A stretch of DNA of 64,000 nt from Chlorocebus sabaeus (Eukaryota > Chordata > Mammalia > Primates > Cercopithecidae): NCBI RefSeq assembly GCF_047675955.1, contig NC_132916.1, forward strand, positions 66,271,481 to 66,335,480. The letters are read 5' to 3'. Numbering within the stretch: the first letter of the stretch is position 1; each line of letters starts with the position of its first letter. Below are positions 24,465-34,493 of this stretch, piece by piece. Made by a program: the position numbers and the translations under genes. The notes under the pieces were generated by a model. The model was not told where the DNA came from. It did not search any database and saw only the letters and a list, made by a program, of their open reading frames with translations.

Positions 24465-26570
24465 GTGACTCCATACATAATACCTTTGGCCATATGTGGA
24501 GAACCAACCAAGGAACATAATGAAGTTGGTTGGTTGCTCCTAAGTTCAGTGGACAAAGTGATGAAAGAAAATGATAAACTCAGGGCTTATATCTCTTGGC
24601 TTCAGAAGCAGATATCGAGCTTCAAATCTTCTAAGATTGCCATGAGTGACAGTCTTGTCTTCTGTAGAGAAAGAGCTGAAATTGTGGGGAAAAAAAAAAA
24701 AAAAAAGACACAAGGTCTTATCATGTGAGTGGCTGACTTATAACAAAAGGTGCATGGACAGCCTCACCAGGTGTCTACTATTAAAGTAAGGGCATTGGTT
24801 GGAAAAGAATAGGACCCTGCAACTTTGAATTGGGACGTGTGGGAGGACCCTGACGAAGCTGGGGGCACTGAGTTTGTAAACTCTGATGAATATTTTTTGA
24901 CAGAAGAAACAATTTCCCTATCCCCAGTAGTGGCAGTATCCCCTCTGGGACCCTTGTTGCCAAATCAGTCTTTCCACCTTTGTCTGAGGAGATCAACCCT
25001 GCACTGCCTGAGGCGACAGTGATGGCCTCCCCTGAGCTAGTTGCCAGGCAAGATGATGTTGGTTCTCCTCAGGAGCCATCCCCAACACCTATGTTTGCTT
25101 CTAGACCTAAACTAAAGGCCCGGCAGACCGCTAGAGGTGAGGTTGACAGTGTGACCCATGAGGAGGTGCACTACACTCAAAAGGAACTGCTTGAGTTTTC
25201 TAATTTATATAAATAGAAATCTGGAGAACAGGCATGGGAATGGATGTTAAGGGTGTGGGATAATGGTGGAAGGAACATAAATTTGGATAAGGCCGAATGT
25301 AATGCATAATACATATAATATCTTTGACCATAAGTAGGGACTCTGTATTTAATTTGCAACTTGGGGAGTTAAAAAAAAGTTCTAATAGTTTATTTGCTTG
25401 GTTAGCTGAAATATGGATTAAAAGATGGCCCACAGTGAGAGAGCTGGAAATGCCTGATTTCCACTGGTTTAATGTAAAGGAAGAGATCCAAAGGCTTAGG
25501 GAGATTGGGATGGCGGAGTGGATTAATCACTTTAGACCTACTCATCCCAGCTGGGAAGGTCCAGAAGATATATCCTTGATCAATGCCTCATGAAATAGAT
25601 TTGTGAGGGCAGCACCTGCATCCTTGAAGAGCCCTGTATTGCTCTTTTTTGTATGTTACATCTAACAGTGGGAACCACAGTCATGCAACTACAAAATTTA
25701 AATACAGTGGGAAAAATTGGATCTAGAGGTGGCATGGGCCAAGTGGCAGCACTCAACCATCAAAGGCAAGGTGGGCATAGCTACCATAATAAACAGCAGA
25801 GCAAAGCAGCAATCAGAATAGTCTGACTCGTGTAGAGTTCTGGCATTGGCTAATTAATCAAGATGTTCCTAGAAGTGAAATTGATAGGAAGCCTTCTGCA
25901 TTTCTACCTAATTTATACAAGTAGAAAACTTCTAGGTTGAATGGACAAAATACTAATTTGAGTTATAAAAACAGAGGATCATGACCCTCCAATCAATTTC
26001 CAGACTTTGGCCAGTTTATAGATTCAGAATCCCTTGAAAAAAGGAGAGCCTGGGTTCCCTTGAGGAAGGACACCACTACATATCTGACAATTCATGCAGT
26101 GAATCTTTCTCCCATCCTTCCCCAAGGAGATCTCTGGCCTTTTACCAGGGTAACTGTGCATTGGGGAAAGGAAATGATCAGCTATATCAGGGACTACTGG
26201 ACATTGGTTCTGATCTGACGTTGATTCCACAGGACCCAAAAACGTCATTTTGGTTCTCTAGTTAAAGTAGGGACTTATGGAGGTCAGGTACTTAATGGAG
26301 TGTTAGTTAAAGTCCAACTTACAGTGGGTCCCTGGACTCCTCCTGTGGTCATTTCCCCAGGGCATAGACATGCTTATAAGCTGACAGAACCCCCACATTG
26401 GCTACATGACTTGTAGGTGAGGGCTATTATGGTGGGAAAGGCCAAATGGAAGCCATTGAAGCTGTTTCTACAAAGAAAATAGTAAATCAAAAACAGTATC
26501 ACATTCCTGGGGGAATTGCGGAGATTAGTGCAACCATCAAGGACTTGAAAGGTGCAGGGGAGGTGATAAA
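24465..26570 (+). pseudogene. ERV-L-type provirus fragment: gag and protease remnants
   Basis: An ancient class III (ERV-L-like) internal fragment on the plus strand, annotated only as a decayed relic. The gag part includes an 87-codon block at 24465-24728 with a coiled-coil-like segment. A proline-rich, acidic block follows at 24825-25216, ending in LEFSNLYK, and then a capsid-like block at 25324-25593 with RWPTVRELEMPDFHWFN and HPSWEGPEDI. A protease-like region follows near 26180-26440, where a LDIGSDLTLIP block is readable (the position of the usual DTG/DSG is changed). It stops at about 26570, near where reverse transcriptase would begin. No pol, env or matching LTR pair is present. Multiple stops and frameshifts disable it, so it cannot encode virus particles. 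Confidence 0.72.
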
Positions 26571-26635
26571 TACATAAATAGATTGAAATTAAACCAACTG
26601 AAAAAAATTTATATTTTTTTTATATAAACATGAAG

Positions 26636-26709
26636 ATTAAGACTTTCATTAGGCTATATTAAGACTTTCATTTGATTATATTAATTAAGACTCTCATTTG
26701 GGTATACTA
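26636..26709. repeat. Three-unit short tandem duplication
   Basis: Three imperfect units each starting attaagac: 26636-26657 (22 bp), 26658-26683 (26 bp) and 26684-26709 (26 bp). Units 2 and 3 match closely. It lies at the join between the ERV-L fragment and the old L1. Confidence 0.85.
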
Positions 26710-27815
26710 ATAAGAGACATAGTAGATTCCAAAACAATCAATATTACTAGTGGCAAAAAGGATGATTACCAGTGAAAGGAATTTATCAAGAATTCATACC
26801 AATCCTAAATGCATATGCATCTAACAGAACTTTAAATATATGAGGCAAAAATTGACAGAACAGAAAGGGGAAATATATAAAATCCCAATTACAGTTAACT
26901 GTCTTAAAACTTTTATGAAATTAAGTGGTAGAACAAATAGAAAACCACTTATAGGAGACTTGGAATACACAATTGACACATAGAATATGTCACCTCCAAC
27001 AGCAGCAACTAGGCTATTTTTAAATAAGTGTGGAACATCTAACAATAGAAATTATACTCTAGATTATAAAAAAAGAGAAGGATAAAAATAAACCAAAGTA
27101 TGTGCTTGAAAAATAAAACTTTTTAAAGAATTAGAAATTCAAAACAGAAAAATATCTGAAAAATCCACAAGCACATCTCTAAATAACCTTTGAGTCAAAG
27201 GTAAATTATTAGGCAAATTTTAAAATATTTTGAATTGAGTAAAAATAAAAACACAATTATCAAAATGGATTCAATTCTTCAAAACAGCTATAAATTAATT
27301 TATAACTTTAAGTCATAAAAATTTGATTAGAGGACAAGGCCTAAAATCAGTAATCTAAGCTTCATCTTAAAATAGAAACTTAAAATAGAAAGCTAAAACC
27401 AGAATTAGAGGGTGCGCCCAAGATGGTCAAATAGGAACAGCTCCAGCCTACAGCTCCCAGCGTGAGTGACACAGAAGACAGGTGATTTCTGCATTTTCAA
27501 CTGAGGTACCGGGATCATCTCACTGGGGAGTGCCGGTCAATTGGTGCTGCTCAGCTGGTGCAGTCCAACCAGCAAGAGCTGAAGCAGGGCAAGGCATCAC
27601 CTCACCTGGAAAGTGCAAGGGGGAAGGGAATCCCTTTTCCTAGCCAAGGAAAACTGAGACACACAACACCTGGAAAGTCGGGTAACTCCCACCCTAATAC
27701 TGTGCTTTACCAAGGGTCTTAGTAAATGGTACACCAGGAGACTATATCCCACACCTGGCCAGGAGGGTCCCACACCCACGGAGCCTCCCTCATTGCTAGC
27801 ACAGCAGTCTGAGAT

Positions 27816-27860
27816 CTAACTGCAAGGGGGCAGCGAGGCTGGGGGAGGGGCGCCCACCAT
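27816..27860 (-). pseudogene. Antisense L1 ORF0 remnant, stopped after 14 codons
   Basis: Opposite to the L1, an ATG (complement 27858-27860) opens MVGAPPPASLPPCS and closes with TAG (complement 27816-27818). The position, start and stop codon number match the remnant at 19345-19389 in the other L1PA. Confidence 0.6.
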
Positions 27861-28260
27861 TGTTGAGGCTTAAGTGGGTAAACAAAGCCACCAGGAAGCT
27901 CGAATTGGGTGGAGCTCACAGCAGCTCAAGGAGGCCGGCTTGCCTCTGTAGACTCCTCCTCTGGGGACAGGCCATAGCTAAACAAAAAGCAGCAGAAACC
28001 TCGGCAGAGGTAAATGCCCCTGTCTGATAGCTTTGAAGAGAGCAGTGGAGCTCCTAGCAGGGAGGTTGAGATCTGAGAATGGACAGACTGCATGCTCAAG
28101 TGGGTCCCTGACCCCTGAGTAGCCTAACTGGGAGACATCCCCTACTAAGTACAGACTGACACCTCACGCCTCACATGGTGGGGTACACCCTGAGATGAAG
28201 CTTCCAGAGCAAGAATCAGACAGCAACACTCTCTGTGCCGCAATATTCTATCTTCTGCAG

Positions 28261-30134
28261 CCCTCTCTCACCACTCCTATTCAATGTAGTGTTGGAAGTT
28301 CAGGTTAGGGCAATCAGGCAAGAGAAAGAAATCAAGGGTATTCCGTTAGGAAAAGAAGAAGTCAAATTGTCCCTCTTTGCAGATGACATGATTGTATATT
28401 TAGAAAACCCTATTGTCTCAGTCCAAAATCTCCTTAAGCTGATAAACAACTTCAGCAAAGTCTCAGGATACAAAATCAATGTGCAAAAATCACAAGCATT
28501 CTTATACACCAGTAACAGACAAACAGAGAGCCAAATCATGAATGAACTCCCATTCACAATACCTTCAAAGAGAATAAAGTAATTAGGAATCCAACTTACA
28601 AGGGATATAAAGGACCTCTTCAAGAAGAACTACAAACTACTGCACAGTGAAATAAAAGAGGACACAAACAAATGGAAGAACATACCATGCTCATGGATAG
28701 GAAGAATCAATACTGTGAAAATGGCCATACTGTCCATGGTAATTTATAGATTCAATGTCATCCCCATTAAGCTACCAATGACTTTCTTCACAGAATTGGA
28801 AAAAATTGCTTTAAAGTTCATATGGAACCAAAAAAGAGCCCGCATTGCCAAGACAATCCTAAGCCAAAAGAACAAAGCTGGAGGCATCATGCTACCTGAC
28901 TTCAAACTCTACTACAAGGCTACAGTAACCAAAATAGCATGATACTGATACCAAAACAGAGATATAGACCAATGGAACAGAACAGAGTCCTCAGAAATAA
29001 TATCACACATCTATGGCCATGTGATCTTTGACAATCCTGAGAAAAACAAGAAATGGGGAAAGGATTCCCTATTTAATAAATGGTGATGGGAAAATTGGTT
29101 GACAATAAGTAGAAAGCTGAAACTGGATCCTTTCCTTACTCCTTATATGAAAATTATTTCAAGATGGATTAGAGACTTAAATGCTACACCTAATACCATA
29201 AAAACCCTAGAAGTAAACCTAGGTAATACCATTCAGGACAGCGGCATGGGCAAGGACTTCATGTCTAAAACACCAAAAGCAATGGCAACAAAAGCCAAAA
29301 TTTTGGCTAAAGGGATCTTTAGATAAATGGGATCTAATTAAACTAAAGAGCTTCTGCACAGCAAAAGAAACTACCATCAGAGTGAACAAGCAACCTACAG
29401 AATGGGAGAAAATTTTTGCAATCTCCTCATCTGACAAATGGCTAATATCCAGAACCTGTGAAGAACTCAAATTTATAAGAAAAAACAAACAACCCTATCA
29501 AAAAGTGGGCAAAGGATATCAACAGACACTTCTCAAAAGAGGACATTCATACAGCCAACAGACACATGAAAAAATGCGCATCATCACTTGCCATCAGAGG
29601 AATGCAAATCAAAACCACAATGAGATACCATCTCATTTGGCAATCATTAAATCATTTAATGATTTAATTAGTGATTAAATTTTTAATGATTAAATCATTA
29701 TAAAGTCAGGAAACAAGAGGTGCTGGAGAGGATGTGGAGAAATAGGAACACTTTTACACTGTTGGTGGGACTGTAAACTAGTTCAACCATTGTGGAAAAC
29801 AATGTGGCGATTCCTCAAGGATCTAGAACTAGAAATACCATTTGACCCAGTCATCCCATTACTGGGGATATACCCAAAGGATTGTAAGTCATGCTGCTAT
29901 AAAGACACATGCACACATAGGTTTATTGCGGCACTATTCACAATAGCAAAGACTTGGAATCAACCCAAATGTCCATCAGTGACAGACTGGATTAAGAAAA
30001 TGTGGCACATATACACCATGGAATACTATGCAGCCATAAAAAAGGATGACTTTGTGTCCTTTGTAGGGACATGGATGCAGCTGGAAACCATCATTCTCAG
30101 CAAACTATTGCAAGAACAGAGAACCAAATACTGA
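28261..30134 (+). pseudogene. ORF2: L1 ORF2 C-terminal half, broken
   Basis: Remnant of the L1 endonuclease-reverse transcriptase from just before the catalytic FADD motif (SLFADDMIVYLENP at about 28368-28410) to near the C-terminus. Open pieces are 28235-28582, 28715-28942, 29099-29326, 29382-29678 and 29790-30134, in shifting frames. The endonuclease and the N-terminal reverse transcriptase are absent because of the internal deletion. A 50-bp AT-rich insertion at 29653-29702 also disrupts the frame. A stop at 30132-30134 ends the protein shortly before the usual end. Confidence 0.93.
29641..29702. repeat. AT-rich palindromic insertion inside L1 ORF2
   Basis: The full-length L1PA in this window reads ggcaatcattaaagagtcag at the matching site. 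Here about 50 extra bases sit between caatcattaaa and aagtcagg, built of alternating aatcatt and aatgatt motifs in both orientations. Two near-palindromes are attaaatcatttaatgattt and taatgattaaatcatta. This looks like repeated snap-back copying of the local caatcattaaa sequence. Confidence 0.85.
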
Positions 30135-30880
30135 ATGTTCTCACTCATAGGTGGGAATTGAACAATGAGATCACTTGGACACAGGAAGGGGAACATCACA
30201 CACTGGGTCCTATTGTGGGGAGGGGGTGGAGGGAGGGATAGCATTAGGAGATATACCTAATGTAAATGACGAGTTAATGGGTGCAGCACACCAACATGAC
30301 ACATGTATACATATGTAACAAACCTGCACGTTGTGCACATGTACCCTAGAACTTAAAGTATATTTAAAAAAAAAAAAAAGAAAATTAAAATCAAAGCTAA
30401 ATGACAGAAAAAAATAATAAAGACAAAACACAAATCAACAAAAGGGAAAATGAAAAATAAAAAAACCACAAACAAAAAGGTTTTTTAATTAATAAATTTG
30501 ATCACCTGAAAAAGAGGAGATAAATTAAGATCAGGAGTGAAATATGTGTTCTAACTATAGATCCTACAGGCAAGTAAATATTCATAAACGAATATTATAA
30601 AAAGTCTTATGATAATATATTTGACAGGTGTTTAAATGAGCTAGCAATATATTTATAATTTTATTAAATTTAGTAAGCTTATTAAATTTATAAAAATAAA
30701 AATATATAAATTTCCAAAAGAGAATGAAAAAAATAATTGAATTGCCCCATTTCTATTAAATAATTGACTTCATAATTAAACATGTCTCCATAACAAAGTC
30801 TCCTGAGAGGATGGCTTCACTTGAGAACACTACCAGACATTTAAGGAATAAATAAATACAATAAAGTTAAAAGAAAAATA

Positions 30881-31429
30881 TTTCATTACATATGCAAATT
30901 ATATAACACTAAAATGTCAATATCTGTAGTTTAGTAAAACTCAGCAATATTTTTTGTTTTTTTGTTTACATATTATCTCTGATTCCTTTCACACTACAGT
31001 AAAGAGTTGATTAGTTGCAACAGAGACTATATATATTGCTTTCATTGCTTCTCACCACTGATTGGTATCCACCACAAATCACAGTGATGTAGTTATAATG
31101 CAACCCTTTTCAGAAAAAGTTGTCTGAGTCTTGCATTATAAAAAAAAAAAAAATTGCAACCTGACTCTTGTCTCACACAAAGAACAAAAATAACCTCTCG
31201 ATCACATATTTAAATGTAAAATACGCTCACACATACACACACACAGAAAATGTTGGTGATTTTTAATATATAAAATTTAAGGAATCTTGTTCTCAAAATC
31301 TCAGTTAACAATATGAAGAGGTAAGTAATGGAATGAGATTTACAACATGCATCTGGTGCATATATTTTAAAACCTCCTAAAAATAAACAAAACAAATTAT
31401 CCTATAGAAATATATGCATACAATTGAGT
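30881..31429. other. AT-rich sequence, possible hAT-like fragment
   Basis: No gene. Around 30995-31130 the pieces gagttgattagttgcaacag and cagaaaaagttgtctgag faintly recall a hAT-Charlie-type element, but I cannot support that firmly. A run of 13 A is at 31141-31153 and a CA-rich patch at 31227-31244. Confidence 0.3.
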
Positions 31430-32540
31430 ATACAGTTCACAAAAGACATTAGGGAAATGATCTGAAAGGTACTCACCCTCTTTAGTTATCATTTAAAATT
31501 AAACCACATTAAGCCATCACTACTCTCCTACTAGAATGTCAAATATTAAATAGACTGGCAATGCAAACCATGGTTAGCATGTAGAGAAACAAATACTCTC
31601 ATAGTTTTCTGATCATAGCATGTGGTTAAATCACTTTGGAAAAAATTTTGACATTTTTTACTAAAGTTGAGTGTTCTAGCAAGCAATTACCATTGCTGAG
31701 TTATATCCAACAGAAATGTGTGTACATATGTACCAAAAGACATGTACAAGCATATTTATAGCAGCATTATTCATAATATCTCTACACTGGAAGCAACCCA
31801 GAAGTGTAAGAGAAAAGAGAAATGAACTGTGTTATATTTATACTATGGAATATGGCTTATTTCATTTCCTGCTTCTATAACAAGATACCACAGACTGCGT
31901 AATTTATAAAGAATAGAAGTTTACTTGGCTAATGGTTCCGGGGGCTGGAAAGTCTAAGAGGATGTCAATGGTATCTGATGAGGGCTATCCTCTGATGAAG
32001 ACATCATATCTCACAGTAGCATTTGAGACAGAAAGAGAAAGGGAAATTAACTCTCACAATAACTAACCCATTCCTATGATAATGGCATTATTCCATTCAT
32101 GAGAGCAAAGCCCTGATGACCTAATTACCTCTTAAACTTTGACCTCCTGAAACTATCACAATGCCAATTAAATTTAACCATGAATTTTGGAGGGGATGTT
32201 CAAACAATAGCAGAACACCACATAACAATGAAAAAGTGTACAATTACAGCGTGCAATGCTATGTGAGTGTCTCACCCCAAAAATAAGAAATAAATGCAAC
32301 CACAAAATTATTCCTATACAATTCCATTAATATGAAGTACAATGATAGGCAATCTTATATTTTGTCAGAGGTCCGAATAATTGGATTTTGGATGTGAAAG
32401 ATTAGTGATTGGGAAGCAACATAAAATGATCTTTTGAGTGCTCATAATACTCTTGTTTGTATCATATGTGATATTTAATCAAATTTTATGTATATTTTTC
32501 TACTTTTCTGTATGTGTGTTATCTTTCTGAAATATCTTAA
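31430..32540 (+). mobile_element. Old L1 (L1M) ORF2 3' end and 3' UTR, split by an MLT1-type LTR
   Basis: Left piece about 31430-31852 with aaaccacatt, ctactagaatgtcaaatatt, aatcactttggaaaa and actatggaatatgg from the ORF2 C-terminus. The right piece, from 32213 onward, has aacaatgaaaaag, attccattaatatgaagtac and part of the 3' UTR. Diverged and non-coding. Confidence 0.8.
31853..32212 (-). mobile_element. MLT1-type LTR, minus strand
   Basis: A solitary MaLR LTR read in reverse: tgcttctataacaagatacc, cagactgcgtaatttataaa, gccctgatgacctaattacc, and tgaattttggaggggatgtt near the end. In the forward sense it begins with the complement of caatagca. It interrupts the old L1. Confidence 0.87.
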
Positions 32541-32793
32541 TGTTTAAAAGGTAAAGTGATTTGCAATATATTTATACATTGGAGATATTGAAGGTTTGGT
32601 TTGAGGTCATCACAATAAAACAAATATTGCAATAAAGTGAGTCACATACATTTTTTTGTTTTCAAGTGCATATAAAAGTTGTGTTTACACTATAATATAG
32701 TCTAAGTATGTGATAGTGTTATGCCTAAATAAACAATGCACATATCTTCATTTAAAAACACTTTATTGGTAAAAATGCTAATAATTATTGAAG

Positions 32794-32814
32794 TCTTTCA
32801 GGAGTCATAACCTT
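32794..32814. repeat. Source copy of Tigger1 filler repeat
   Basis: 21 bp beginning tctttcaggagtc and ending taacctt, at its native position near the C-terminal end of the transposase. It is identical to 34111-34131. Confidence 0.9.
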
Positions 32815-34110
32815 TTTGCTAGTTGCAGGTCGTGCCTCAGTGTTGATGGCTGCTGATTCATCAGGGTGGTAGTTGCTGAAGTTTGGGATAAGCTATGGCA
32901 ATTCCTTAAATTAAGGCAACAATAAAGTTTGGCACATTAATTGACTCTTCCTTTCATGAAAGATTTATCTGTAACATGTGATGCTGCTTGATAGCATTTT
33001 ACCCACAGTAGATAGAACTTCTTTCAAAGTTGGTGTCAATCTTCCAAACTCTGTCTCGGCTATATCAACTCCGTTTATGTAATATTATAAACCATTGGTT
33101 GTCATTTCAACAATGTTTACAGCATCTTTAGCAGGAGTAAACTTATAAGAAACCACTTTCTTTACTCATCCTTAAGAAACAATTCCTCATGTTTGTTTTA
33201 TTATGAGATTATAGCAATTCAGTCACATTTTGAGGCTCTGCTTCTAATTCTAGTTCTCTTGCTGTTTCCACCATATCTGCAGTTACTTCCTCCACTGCAG
33301 TCTCAATCCCCTGAAAGTCATCCATGAGGGCTGTGATTAACTTCTTCCAAACCATTGTTAATGTGGATATTTTGACCTCCTCCTATGAATCATGAATGTC
33401 CTTAGTAGCATCTAGATGGTGAATTCTTTCCAGGAGGTTTTCAAGTTACTGTATGCAAAACCATCAGAAGAATCACTATCTCTGGTAGCTATAGCCTCAT
33501 GAAAATAATTTCTTAAAATACAACACTTGAAAGTCAAAATTACTCCCTTATTCATGGGCTGCAGAATGAATGTTGTATGAGCAGGCATGAAAACAACATT
33601 AATATCCCTGCTCATCTCTATCAGAGCTCTTGGGTAACCAGGTGCATTTTCAATGAGCAGCAATATTTTGAAAGGAATCCTTTTTCCTGGGGAGTACGTT
33701 TAATCAGTGGTCTTACAATGTTCAGTAAACCATCCTGTAAACAGATGTGCTATCATCCAGGTTTTGTTTCTCCATTTACAGAGCAAAGCATGGTAGATTT
33801 AGCATAATTCTTAAGGGCCCTAGGATTTTCAAAATGGTAAATGACCATTGGCTTTAACTTAATTTCACCACCTGTATTGGACCTAACAAGATTGTCAGCC
33901 TATCCTTTGAAACTTTGAAGCCAGGCATTGGCACCTTGTTCCAGTAAATGGCTATTTTATGTACATGGAAAATTGTTTAGTATAACCACATTCATCAATC
34001 ATCTCAGCTAGATCTTCGGGGTAACTTATTGCAGCTTCTACATCAGCCCTTGCTGCTTTACTTTGCATTATTATGTTATGGAAAGAGCTTCTTTCATCAA
34101 ACCACATGAC
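32815..34110 (-). pseudogene. Tigger1 transposase remnant (DDE/pogo, TIGD-like)
   Basis: Pogo-family transposases cut and paste DNA with an RNase H-like DDD/E domain after binding through an N-terminal HTH/CENP-B domain. Here the N-terminal DNA-binding part is deleted. Readable blocks on the minus strand are YPEDLAEMIDECGYTKQ (in 33952-34203) and ENAPGYPRALIEMSRDINVV plus ILQPMNKGVI (in 33412-33663). Two catalytic positions look changed by comparison with the family. The first Asp of the VDET-type motif reads VHK in the shifted frame near 33955. The Asp of the IDNAPGH-type motif reads IENAPGY. Frameshifts and stops are frequent. Confidence 0.9.
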
Positions 34111-34131
34111 TCTTTCAGGAGTCATAACCTT
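34111..34131. repeat. 21-bp templated filler at the Tigger1 deletion junction
   Basis: Identical to 32794-32814 and in the same orientation. It lies exactly where the transposase N-terminal coding region is missing. It fits neither side of the native Tigger1 order. Confidence 0.85.
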
Positions 34132-34493
34132 CAGGGAACAGGGAGGCCCAAGGAGAGGGCGATAGATGGGGAAAATCTGGTCAATGGAGCAATCAGAACA
34201 CACATATCTATCAATTACGTTTGCTGTCTTATATGGGAGTGATTTGTGGTGCCCCCCAAATTTACTATAATAACATCAAAGATCACCATAACAGATAGAA
34301 TTATAATTTAACAATTTGAAGTGTTGTGAGAATTACTACAATATGACACAGAGACATAAAGTGAGCATATTCTGTAAAAAAAAGTCACAATTAGACATGA
34401 TGGATGCAAGGTTAGTACAAATTTTCAATTTGTAAAAACTACCATATCTGCAAAATGCTGTAAAGTAAAATGCAATATAATGAGGTATACTCA

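Larger units (their letters stand above)
27404..30378 (+). mobile_element. Internally deleted L1PA with both ends present
   Basis: A plus-strand L1PA of about 2.97 kb. The 5' UTR start lies at about 27404-27420 (gcgcccaagatggtc) and the 3' end with A-tail at 30378. At about 28258-28262 the 5' UTR joins directly to the ORF2 reverse-transcriptase region just upstream of FADD. ORF1 and the first part of ORF2 are therefore missing, roughly 3.3 kb by comparison with the full-length copy in this window. The join shares only GCC on both sides. Candidate target-site duplications are agaaagctaaaaccaga (27387-27403) and agaaaattaaaatcaaa (30379-30395), 12 of 17 matching. It lies inside an old L1 fragment. 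Confidence 0.93.
26600..30880 (+). mobile_element. Old L1 (L1M) ORF2 fragment, split by a younger L1PA
   Basis: Two colinear pieces, about 26720-27403 and 30396-30880, read through the endonuclease and early reverse-transcriptase part of L1 ORF2. Landmarks are aatcctaaatgcatatgcat, gcaaaaattgacagaacag, agcagcaactaggct, atctctaaataacctttgag, agtaatctaagcttcatctt and, after the insertion, gatcaggagtgaaatatg and agatcctacag. The coding frame is destroyed. The interruption is the L1PA at 27404-30378. Confidence 0.85.
32567..34493 (-). mobile_element. Tigger1 DNA transposon (pogo/Tc1-mariner), internally deleted
   Basis: A Tigger1 of about 1.93 kb, against about 2.4 kb for the full element. Left end near ttggagatattgaagg, right end near aatgaggtatactc. 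Both terminal regions carry the family's AATATTGCAATAAAG-type sequence and the complementary GCAATATAATGAGGTAT. The transposase reads on the minus strand. An internal deletion at about 34110-34132 removed the transposase N-terminal region, and the junction holds a 21-bp copy of 32794-32814. It is immobile. Confidence 0.95.

Noticed and set aside
28240..28275. Spliced L1 (SpIRE-type) explanation for the internal deletion
   Set aside because: No GT donor or AG acceptor is available at the junction; only a 3-nt GCC microhomology is present.
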